A stretch of DNA of 64,000 nt from Termitomyces sp. T153. Its lineage: Eukaryota > Basidiomycota > Agaricomycetes > Agaricales > Lyophyllaceae. Of the stretch, positions 55,172-64,000 are shown in pieces; position 1 is the stretch's first letter, and every line of letters begins with the position of its first letter. Made by a program: the position numbers and the translations under genes. Under the pieces are notes generated by a model. That model saw only the letters and a program-made list of their open reading frames with translations. It was not told the origin of the DNA and searched no databases. The DNA lies in contig JACKQL020000003.1 of assembly GCA_018296165.2 (NCBI GenBank), positions 744,001 to 808,000 on the forward strand, read 5' to 3'.

Positions 55172-55677
55172 CTCAGTAAAGAATCATTGGACCTCTTGGA
55201 GTCAACTATAAGCTCATCAAATTGTCAATGTTTAATTGGCTTAAGTCTATTGTTAAGCAATAGCCTTCATACAACTCAAGATTTCATTAATACCAGCCTA
55301 ACAAGGAAGTTATTGGGGGAATGCTGAATGCTCCTCTTGCCAGCAATTGGTGTTAGATACTGAGAAACACTGATGATACATCCATTAATGTGACTTTATC
55401 CTCATATCCATGACTGAGGTGATCTTGTCACAGTTTTGAGCTGGTGATCTCTTGTCATGATATCCATGGTTCAACTGTTATCTGTGTTTCTACCAATGCT
55501 ATGTTTCATTTTCCTGTTCAAAAATAAGCCAGCTAACATTAATATGATCATCTCCACCACCTGATAAAAGGTGTCAGTGTCTGGTACATGATGGCAATAT
55601 AAAGAGTTGACTTGAGGGGTTATATGACCTCACTCTCCTTCTCACTGACAAAAGAGTACTCATCAAGTCTTAGAACA
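55172..55677. other. CpG-poor DNA upstream of the DUF6534 relic
   Basis: No ORF of note. This would have been the promoter side of the paralogue at 55678. Confidence 0.4.
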
Positions 55678-56345
55678 ATGTCAGCCACCTTCCATCCTCT
55701 CATCCCACTGGGTGGTGACCTTGGAGTTGCCTTAATAGGTGGTACTGTCAGTGGAATGTAAGCTCCTCAATCAATACTTGACTATGCTTGCTCTAACTTC
55801 TTTATTGTTTGATATTCTAGTCTCTATAACATAACATGTGTTCAGACCTATGTATACTCCAGAAAAAATGAAAAGAATAGACAGTGGTTCAAAAGATTAG
55901 TATGTTTCTTCTCTGTTACAGTGTCCTGTTTCAAACAATCAGACTATGGTCAACAGATATTTTTCCTCAAATGAAAATGACCATCTCTGAACTCACTGGC
56001 TATTTGACTGGTATTAGGATCTTGGATACAGCACACCAAGCTTTGATTGTTCAAGGCCTTTACCATGTCCTGATTTCCAACTTTGGAAACTATTTTGTTC
56101 TTTCCAACTTGCATTTGTAAGTTTCAACATGGTCTGGAGTCTATTCATCCTAAATGATGTGGATATGATAGAAGTCTCCTTGTGTGTGCAACTTGTCTTT
56201 GCCAATAGTGCTAAGTGCTTGATAGACTGATCTGGCAGCTATCAGCTTATATTTCAGTGAGTCTAATTCATTTGCTTGTGAAACAAATGTGCTGGATACT
56301 CATCCAGTTGTGAAGGCAGTCAGTGATTTGATTATCAGAGGGTAT
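55678..56345 (+). pseudogene. N-terminal half of a decayed DUF6534 paralogue
   Basis: MSATFHPLIPLGGDLGVALI opens at 55678, followed by ITCVQTYVYSRKNEKNRQWF (intact gene: ITCVQSYTYFKNNNRDKRWF), ILDTAHQALIVQGLYHVLIS and VSDLIIRG, ending at an intron-like GTATGCTG. The exon order and spacing follow the gene at 49922-51821. Stops interrupt it and CpG is absent. Copia-B sequence starts at about 56373. Confidence 0.75.
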
Positions 56346-56372
56346 GCTGTAAATCATATTAGGAACTGGAAA

Positions 56373-57752
56373 TTAATTTGTTAGCACCTTTAACATCACA
56401 AGGGGGAATTGGTTGTAGGCTGACAAAGTCACTGGCACACAGAGATATATGAATGGCGCTCCAGAATCCATGTAGAAGGGTTTTTCTGCAAGCAATATGA
56501 GTCTCGTGTTGCTCATGGGACTTGTTGGGGTTATGGCTGTGGTTGCCAGAATAGTTTCACAGTCATGCAAAGTAGGGATTGAGTGAGTGTCCCAGTTAAT
56601 TGTTGCTCATGGTTTGTCTTTGTCAATAGCCATGAAGCCTCCATATTCAATGAAAGCAGTGCTGTTGGTTGTTATGGCACCAGCAAATTCTGCTGGTTTG
56701 GCAGTGGTCTCGAGTTGGATCTTCTGGAGACTGTCAATATCAATGATTTAGGCCTGTCCATCTAGTCCTTTCACTGTGATGCCATTTTTGATGTTGGTAG
56801 ATCCTCCTCCTTGCTTCAATTTTCCTCCTTTTGCTCCTCCTTGTGTGGCTAGTTGTGTGGTCCTCAATTCTTCAATTGTATTTCTGGACATCCCTCCTCC
56901 AGGTCAAATACACCACTCCTTTGTGTGGCCACAGCATGTGAGCTTCAATGCATAGCTAATCTTGCAGCATGGGAAATTCAGGCCATGATTGTGAGGGTGG
57001 GCTCTCATTTTGGAGTTGTGGGCAGAGAGGGCTGTGTCAGTAGGAGAGGTTATGGTGAGCATGGAAAGGCTATCAATGGTCTGGAATAGTTTTCTGATCT
57101 GGAAAGAGGTGTACAGTGATGTCACTGTAGCATCTGACAGGCCTTGGGAAACCTGTGTTTGGATAGACTCAAAGGACTTGTCATTGATACTATTAAGGAG
57201 GGCAATGCATTTGAGAAGGTCCTTGTCTATAGCCCTGATTGCAAAGGCTTGATCAATGAGGTTGCATATTCTCCAGGCTGTGATGTCAATTGGCTCTGCA
57301 ATTGGTGCATAGGTAGAAAGGGCTTGCCATATAAGTGCTACCTGCTTCACAGGACCTTTGCATTGAGCATGCACTTTCAGAGTGTCATAGCATTCTTTTG
57401 CAAAACCATAAGTTTCCAGTCCCTCTTGCTCAGCTTCAGAGACAGCTGCATGGATGATGCTAATGATAAGACCATTGTTGGACAACCAGTTGGCATAAGC
57501 ATTGGGTTCAGTCTCTGGGTCAGGCTTCCTGATTAGCCTGTTGGGGTTCTTTTCTGATGCAAAAATGTACTGGTCAAGGCTGCTCTGCTGTAAGAAGATC
57601 TCAAGTTTTGTTGACCATTTAGTGAATTCACTGGTTGTGCAGTTGAAGGGTGGCTCAGAAGCTGGCCAGTGGGCATTGAGTTTAGTCAGCCAGATCTGCA
57701 GGTAAGAGCTGTCCATGGAGATGGCAATAGAGGTTGGGGAGATAGATCCCAT
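56373..57752 (-). pseudogene. gag: Copia-B gag and start of protease
   Basis: Start 57752 (MGSISPTSIAISMDSSYLQI). A 282-residue open stretch to 56904 has WLTKLNAHWPASEPPFNC, WSTKLEIFLQQSSLDQYIF and YDTLKVHAQCKGPVKQVALI, the usual Copia Gag (UBN2-type) features. After frame changes the protease box FYMDSGAP (56470) is readable before the element is truncated at about 56373. Confidence 0.82.
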
Positions 57753-57919
57753 AGTGCGAGTTCAAGAGTAACAGGCAAAGATACTTTGTGTATTCACAGA
57801 ACAAGGGGCTTGTTCAGGTATGTGATGTGGCTGATTGGGGTCAGGGTCTGAGAATGCCAAGAGTTTGTGTGATAGAGTGAAGAGTGGATTTCATACTCAG
57901 CCAGATGTGGTGCCCAAAG

Positions 57920-58159
57920 TGTTAGAACTGTATACTCAAGACACACTGACAGGATATAAGTAAGTCTATAATCCTCAGTTCAATACTCAATTGACTGAGG
58001 GTGTTCATAGTGTAGTGTCCATATATATATGTATTTCAGTGACAATGGGACAATGGAAAGGGCCACATAAGTGGCCAGTGTGATATTGGTGAGGGGCTAA
58101 AGGGAAGTGATAACAATGAACTGGTGTAGAGGTTGATGGTGCTTGTTTGATGACTAACA
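57920..58159 (-). repeat. Copia-B LTR shared by two element halves
   Basis: 240 bp, TGTTAGTCATC...CAGTTCTAACA on the minus strand. On its upstream side is the end of RNase H with purine run AAGGAGGAG, and on its downstream side TTTGGGCACCAC and gag. The sequence is therefore pol-LTR-gag, not LTR-gag-pol-LTR. Confidence 0.75.
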
Positions 58160-59161
58160 CTCCTCCTTACCATGGACTCCAAGTCTGGATAAGGGTTCTC
58201 CTCCTTGCATAAGAGTTGTGGCAATATATGGTGTCTGAAGGCTGAGGAGAGCATGTAGATGTAAGAAGAGAGGGGTGGCAAGCACTTTGGTGAAGACATC
58301 TGCAACATTGAGTTTGGTGTTTACGTAATGGATGCAGATTTCACCTGCCTGTACACATTCTCGTAGAAAGTGATACTTAATGTCAATGTGCTTGATGTGG
58401 GCATGGAGAGTGGGATCCTTGGATAGGTTGATTGTGGCATTATTGTCACATAAGATCGGTGTTGGTTTATTGGTGACATTGTGTCCAATGCCTTTGAGTA
58501 GGGCATGCAGCCATATGCACTCTTGTGCACTTTCAAAAGTGGCCATATATTCTGCCTCACATGAGGATGCGGCGACTGACTTCTGTTTGCGTGCTGCCCA
58601 AGAAATAACCCCTGAACCCAGACTCCAAGCAATTCCACTGATGCTCTGACATGTGTTGAGACAGTTGGCCCAGTCGGAGTCGGTAAAACCTGTAAGATTG
58701 ATCAACTCCTTTGCCCCACCTAGGACAAGTTTCATATGTTGAGTGCCTTTGAGGTATTGGACAAGCCTCGTTGCTGCCCGTCAGTGAACAGTTGTGTAGT
58801 TATTGATGAATTGGGTGAGTTGTTGAACAGCATATGATATGTCAGGGTGGGTGGAGATGGCGATGTATAGTAAGCACCTGACAAGAGATCTGTAAGGGAT
58901 CTTCTGTAATGTGCTGGCCTCATTGGGGGAGAGTGAGGATCTGTTGATGCATCTAAGTTTGAGACCAGGTTCCATGGGAAGAGAGAGAGGCGCTGTGTCA
59001 GATTGGCCGAACTGACTTATGATCTTCTGAATTAGCACAGACTTGACAGCACTGAAATGCCGCACATAGTATCTAGAAGGAATATCTGGATTTCTATTTC
59101 TATTGTAAGTGATATTTTCCATGTTCTTGCCAGTACTAATCATTGACAAAACAGGCCTCAA
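58160..59161 (-). pseudogene. pol: Copia-B pol: C-terminal RT and RNase H
   Basis: The RT end includes YRSLVRCLLYIAISTHPDIS and YAVQQLTQFINN (59161-58781). RNase H includes TGFTDSDWANCLNTCQSISG, SSCEAEYMATFESAQECIWL and HIKHIDIKYHFLRE (58735-58154). One stop or frame change separates them. The 5' side is truncated near 59161. CpG is somewhat better kept here than in Gypsy-A. Confidence 0.85.
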
Positions 59162-60135
59162 TGTCTTTGCTATGTTTCAGTTTGAATTTCTGAAGAGAAT
59201 TTTACATGAACTCAATCAATGTTTGAACAAGTGTCTGCTTTCAGTGAGTTCAAGCTGTTTGTATATCTTTGCCAAGCTCGAATGCTGTCAAGTATTTGTT
59301 ACCCATGCATTTGTGTTGGCTCCCAAAGTAAAATGAATTCTCACTCATGCACTCGTACTACCACTGCTGGTACTGGACTGTGTTTCCTTGGGAAAAAATC
59401 AAAAGGAAACCTGTTATGCCATTTTCTTTGTGGCAATTTCTGATGGAAAAAGTCTTTGAACAAAGGAAATTTGCCTTTTTCTATAGAAAAAAGCTAGCCA
59501 AGAAATAGATGACAGGTTTCTTTGACTCTTTTTCCATTAGAAACATTTTCTGGCCCCAGCAGTGTACAGCTATATTGCAGGGACAGTTGCAACTGTTGTG
59601 AAAATTTACGTAAGTCAAGTAAGGCTCAGTTAAATCGGGCAATATGAAGAGGGTGTGATTGCCCGGAGTTAATTCGTGCCTAGATCAACTCGCTCATTGT
59701 TCACCGACCTTTCACTCTCTCCATTGTTTCATTTCACTTATATCCCTGCGGGCACAGCTGGGAACGACACCGTCGTCTCACATTGCGCTCGCAGGTACGT
59801 ATATCTCTTTCTATGTACATTACACTCGCTCACCATCGTCTCACTGCGCTCGCAGTACTCGTCTGATTAGATAGCGCTTACGTTACGCATTCGCATCCCC
59901 ACCCACCATCCCTATCTCATTTCATTCTATGCTACATTACTACTCGTACTACCTAGACTAGCCCCTCGTAGTTAGCTTGGGTTCGGCCTCTTTTGGGCGG
60001 CCGACTCGAGAACTTTCGGGCTCAAAGAATCCCACTTCTTTCTCGCACACTCGCGCCGACTAGTCTGAACGTAAACCCTTCCCCTCAAAACTCATACTCA
60101 TCGGCAGCTCGAATTAAGTTGAATCAAGTTCCTTC
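59162..60135. other. Non-coding DNA, CpG-poor then CpG-rich
   Basis: CpG is near zero to about 59600 and then normal. An imperfect hairpin TTAAATCGGGCAAT/ATTGCCCGGAGTTAA lies at 59632-59674. TCGTCTCACATTGCGCTCGCAG and TCGTCTCACTGCGCTCGCAG occur 60 bp apart (59773 and 59836). No gene. Confidence 0.5.
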
Positions 60136-60919
60136 TTACCTAATCCAAGAACTTATTCTACATGGGATTGGGAACTGGCATTATAGTCGACATGCTCATA
60201 GCCATCTTTCTTTGCCTCAATCTATGGCACCGATGTACTGGGTTCAAAATGTCCACTTTCCATGGATTTTTTATCAGAATTGCTCACTGCATTAAAAATC
60301 CACTTAGAACTGAATCTCCTATCCAAACTCTCATGATATATTCTATTAATACGGGTGGGTGACCTTCCAGAGCTCCTGATTTCTTGCTGTAATTGATTTG
60401 TTGATAATTTCAATTAGCTCTACTCACCACGTATGTTATCATAACGCTCCATTGATTGTACCACCAGTGCTTACTGATACGTTGTCAATATCACTGAGAT
60501 GACCTGTCTTATTTCATATGCCCTCTGGCCCAATCAGTTGGTATACATGACTATCTTCATCACACTTAACAAATGTATGTCTGTCTCATCTTTATCTCCT
60601 ACATAGCAAACCTGACTTTTGAAATGACTCAGTGTTCTTGAATTCTCTTCTTGCGTCATTAAACAGCAGAGAGTCACTTGGGGAGACTGTGCACAGTAAT
60701 GCATTCAACATGTCAAATGGCAGAGCCAATTTCATCGAAGTTGAGGCCAATCTGGAAGTGGTTGCAGATCATGGGCCCAGGAGCGACACTCCAAAAGAAG
60801 ATCTTTCAGATTTCTCTCAATGCTTTCACTTCTCCAAGATGGGTTATGATCAGCTTGCATCTACCTACAAAGTACACATACCCTTCACTTCAGTATCTCT
60901 ATACAGTGACTATGTATAG
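60136..60919 (+). pseudogene. C-terminal half of a DUF6534 paralogue
   Basis: Pieces equal to the C-terminal half of the gene at 49922-51821: YMGLGTGIIVDMLIAIFLCL (60162), TLMIYSINTGG, MTCLISYALWPNQLVYMTIF (60500) and VFLNSLLASLNSRESLGETV (60632) with a polar tail to a stop at 60917-60919. The exons are in the right order with GT...AG introns. No N-terminal half is attached; that half at 55678-56345 may be the rest of the same gene, separated by Copia-B and with the middle lost. The C-terminal part could still be transcribed. Confidence 0.65.
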
Positions 60920-61134
60920 AGAGTGGGCAGTTATCTACTATAGTATTAGCTATTCTCGTGACTTCTAATTCCGATTGCCGCCATAAGTCTGATCTTAATC
61001 TTGTACCTTCCGAAACTGATTCGCGTAAATATCTATTGCATCACAGCTTCAACAAGGAGATTTTACGGATTGCTCTGCCTGATATTCTACGCTTGAGAAG
61101 AGCCCTCGCGACACGAAGGTCCACATATCTAGCA

Positions 61135-64000
61135 ATGGCCGAAGGGTCGCTTCGCGCTTTGTTGCATTCATCGGAACACCTTAGAGTGCTTCTGGAAGCT
61201 CAACTCATTCAACCACCGAGTTCGAACAGCAGAACAGTCGTTGAAGAAAGTATTTGTGCGTCTGATTCGGGAAACGCGAGAGTGCTTGCTATTATAGCTC
61301 ATAAAGACGATCGATATGCCTCCGAGGAAGGCAGGTAAGCTATTAATATCATTTTCAATCAAAGATTGAGCGGCGAAAGAGACTTTTGAGGGCAGGAGGA
61401 AGACTATTCTTGCTGTTATCTTTCTACCCGAGTCGAAATGCATTAATGATTCTTCATTGTTCCCAGTCTCTTCGTATGTACATCCACGTCTCAAGATGAT
61501 ACAACTCCAGAAATCAAAGTTGAAAATGTTTTCCCTCTCATTTCGGGTTTCTCTATTTCCCTAGCCCAGATCAAGCAATCTATCTCTGAAGCTAGGACTC
61601 ACGATGATGAGAATGATACTGGTATGCCAATGTCATCTCTGGGTCCACTCTTTCTTAATCAGCGTCCAGGTTTTTCTCTTACTATCTATCCAGGGAAGAG
61701 CTTGTATTCAGGTCTTGAATCGAACTCTGTTTCTTTCTTTGCGAGAGACATGAAGGCACTACGCCTTTTTATGGAAGAGTGTCGAGGACTGACCAAGACA
61801 GAAGGTAACATATATGCCTTGATTTTTGGCGAAACTTTCGATCTCACTATGTGCTGCATCCTAGAGAACCTCATGATGTCGCGATTGGATTCTGAATTCT
61901 TATGGCTCCTACCCTACACTTCAGATCGTGAATTATCTAACCTATGTGAGCAGTATTGCATGAATACTGCATGAACAATTCAAAAAGTATTGATATCATC
62001 GCCTAGTCGAATTCGTTCCTCAAGATTTACGACTAATTGATCAACCACTTCAGACACGCCTTTCACCTTCTCTCGCAGGATCACCTGATGACGATATCGC
62101 AGATTTCAGACTCATGAGAGATGTTTGGATTCCAACTCAGGCCCGAGAAACCTCTCTCAACAGCCAGTATAGGCTCAAAATCCGGATAGGAACCTTCAAT
62201 GTCAATGGAAAACTTCCCTCTCAGGATCTATCATCCTGGATTTTGAGCCAGGCATCAACATCTTCGGCTAATGTATTCTCTAATTCACTTTCGAAGAACA
62301 TCTCTCCGACAGCTGCTAGTGGCTTGGCCAAGAAATCAATTGATTCACCATTCAAAGTCGTTGATCCGACCACGCGCATACATGACACTAGCGGCCAAAT
62401 GTCTAATCTCGCTAATACTGATCCAGACCTGCTGGTATTGGGTTTTCAGGAGCTCGATCTCTCTACAGAAGCCTTGATTTACTCATCAGCTACGGCGAGA
62501 GAAGACGCCTGGTGTCGCGCCGTATTTGCTGCTCTAGGTGAAAAGATGGAGTTATATGAAAAGGTATATAATTCTTACACGGATTAGCGACAGGATTTAA
62601 CTTATTGAATACCAGTTGGTATCAAGGCAGCATGTTGGGTTGCTCATCGTTGTCATCGCGAAGAAAACTTTGATTTCCTGCTTTTCCAACGTACAAACAT
62701 CTATCGCCAGCACAGGTATAATGGGTATAATGGTATGTCCATTTCGATTAAATTGTAGCCCTCGGCTAAGCCTAAGCCAGGGAAACAAAGGCGGCAGCGC
62801 TGTACGCCTCACTTTCACTCCCCCTATTTCGAATTCCGTTGATGTGATATCTCCCGGCCCAACGATTCTCACCTTTGTTAACTCCCATCTTGCGGCCTTC
62901 GACGAAATGGCTGAGAAACGGAACTCAGATTTCCAGGAAATTTCCAAGAAGTTGAAGTTCGCGCCTCCGTTATCGGACAGGGCTGGTACAGTGCCTGTAC
63001 ATATGAGCGTATACGAGAGTGACGTGCTGTTTTGGATGGTGAGTGAGATTCGACTCCTTTTTTATTGTTTTCAATCCTTGTTATTAGGGTGGTATGTGCC
63101 TCTAACCGCACGCCTTCGATATTCAGAGTCTAAGCATGTAGACTTAAATTATCGTATTGATCTTCATAATGAGGAAGTCCGGGGTATATTGGCCTCCGAT
63201 AAATCCCCAGGGAGATTAGAGACGCTTCTGAGATATGATCAGGTATGCTTCAAGCCATAACTTGTTTTTGAACCTTCTAATCGTTAAATAGCTGAAAAAA
63301 GCAAGTCGGAGTAAAAAGGCTTTCTACGGCTTCCTTGAACATCCTATTACGCACCTTCCGTACGTTCCCTGCTTTTGTCATGTCTGTCTGTCAATGCTCC
63401 CACAATAGCACATATCGTTTCAGCCCTGGAATAGAGACGGATGCGCTAGGATATGACACGAAGTTCGTGATTCCTGTAGACTAATCGAGATCGGTTGATC
63501 GATGCAAATGTTTTTGTAGACGGAAGCCGGCCTGGACCGACCGTATTCTACATATGGCGGGAAGGAACGCCAGTGTGAGGCAGTTCTCGTACACCTGTCA
63601 TCCTCAGATAACGATGAGCGACCACAAACCTGTCGCAGCGGACTTTTCGCTTGATGTATGATTATACAATACTATCTTATCATTGATAGCTTTTTAAGCT
63701 GCTGTTCCAGGTGGACGTATACGACCAAAACTCTTACAGCGATATCTATCGGAAACTTTTCAAAAGTCTTGCCCGAATGGAGGACTATCCAAATAGGGTC
63801 ATCAAGCTCGATACTACGTCTGTTGACATGGGCTTCGTCTCGTGCGTCCCGTTTGTATAATTATACGCATTTACCCCGTCGACCCCGTCAATACAGTTAT
63901 AAACGGTCAACTTCTCAAAAGTTGAACCTGACAAACTCGGGACAAGTACGTTCTATTTGCGCCAGCATGATGGCAGAATTGACGGCTTTCGTCATTCAGA
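61135..64000 (+). CDS. Inositol polyphosphate 5-phosphatase, OCRL/INPP5B type (3' end outside window)
   Basis: First in-frame ATG 61135 (MAEGSLRALLHSSEHLRVLL); the open frame extends upstream, so an earlier exon is possible. The N-terminal 250 residues are a PH-like region. The catalytic domain carries LKIRIGTFNVNGKLPSQDLS (62180), DPDLLVLGFQELDLS (62420), MGIMGNKGGSAVRL (62720-62810), VNSHLAAF, GDLNYRIDLHN (63090), KPAWTDRIL (63530) and SDHKPVAADF (63615), all family motifs. After it comes KLDTTSVDMGFVSYKRSTSQ (63805), the start of an ASH domain, as in OCRL/INPP5B; any RhoGAP-like part would be off the edge. Such enzymes remove the 5-phosphate from PI(4,5)P2 on endosomal and Golgi membranes. 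Many short introns; one exon is only 4 bases. Confidence 0.88.

Noticed and set aside
60958..61134. Upstream extension of the 5-phosphatase first exon
   Set aside because: The frame is open but begins at GTG and not ATG; the first ATG is 61135. Left as possible upstream exon.

Overview
The window looks like a chromosomal segment of an Agaricomycete (mushroom-forming basidiomycete). The coding genes are split by many short introns of roughly 45-65 bp. Two gene types are typical of that class: a DUF6534-type membrane protein and an adenylation-thiolation-reductase (A-T-R) enzyme. About half of the window is old transposable elements (Ty3/Gypsy, Ty1/Copia, LINE and Helitron pieces, solo LTRs). 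I assign no species. All gene models were spliced by eye.

Layout. 1-4612: 5' part of a minus-strand Gypsy chromovirus-like element (Gypsy-A), running off the left edge. 4613-9978: CpG-containing DNA with one intact minus-strand monocarboxylate-transporter-like MFS gene (7079-9033). 9984-28351: one Copia element (Copia-A, minus strand), identified by matching LTRs and near-identical target duplications. It has been blown up to 18.4 kb by nested insertions: a solo LTR of the Gypsy-B family, an unrelated solo LTR, and a third solo LTR (family D) that itself contains a complete 10.7 kb Gypsy-B element with 990-bp LTRs. Gypsy-B carries a spliced gene on the strand opposite its gag-pol, encoding a Zn2Cys6-like cysteine cluster. 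28697-30260: a decayed second copy of the monocarboxylate-transporter gene. 31296-34373: a short non-autonomous LTR element with a KH-like region in its only ORF, again split by a family-D solo LTR. 34.4-37.5 kb: LINE, Gypsy-A and Helitron fragments.

37.7-52.1 kb is a gene island with normal CpG. It holds an intact A-T-R carboxylic-acid-reductase-like gene, a convergent DHA1 drug/metabolite exporter, a small HABP4/Stm1-like protein, a relic of a second DHA1 gene, and an intact DUF6534 gene. 52.4-59.2 kb is a second repeat island: two Gypsy-A fragments in opposite orientation, the N-terminal half of a decayed DUF6534 paralogue, and Copia-B fragments joined through one LTR. From 59.6 kb CpG returns, with the C-terminal half of a DUF6534 paralogue and an OCRL/INPP5B-type inositol polyphosphate 5-phosphatase that runs off the right edge.

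The strongest theme is CpG decay. Repeat islands have almost no CpG, gene islands keep it, and the change is sharp. The two LTRs of Copia-A, identical when it inserted, now have about 18 and 0 CpGs. The two LTRs of Gypsy-B differ mostly where one reads TG and the other CA. Stop codons in the dead ORFs are often CGA to TGA. Functionally the A-T-R enzyme plus the DHA1 exporter could be a minimal metabolite locus; the other genes look like housekeeping or lineage-specific membrane proteins.
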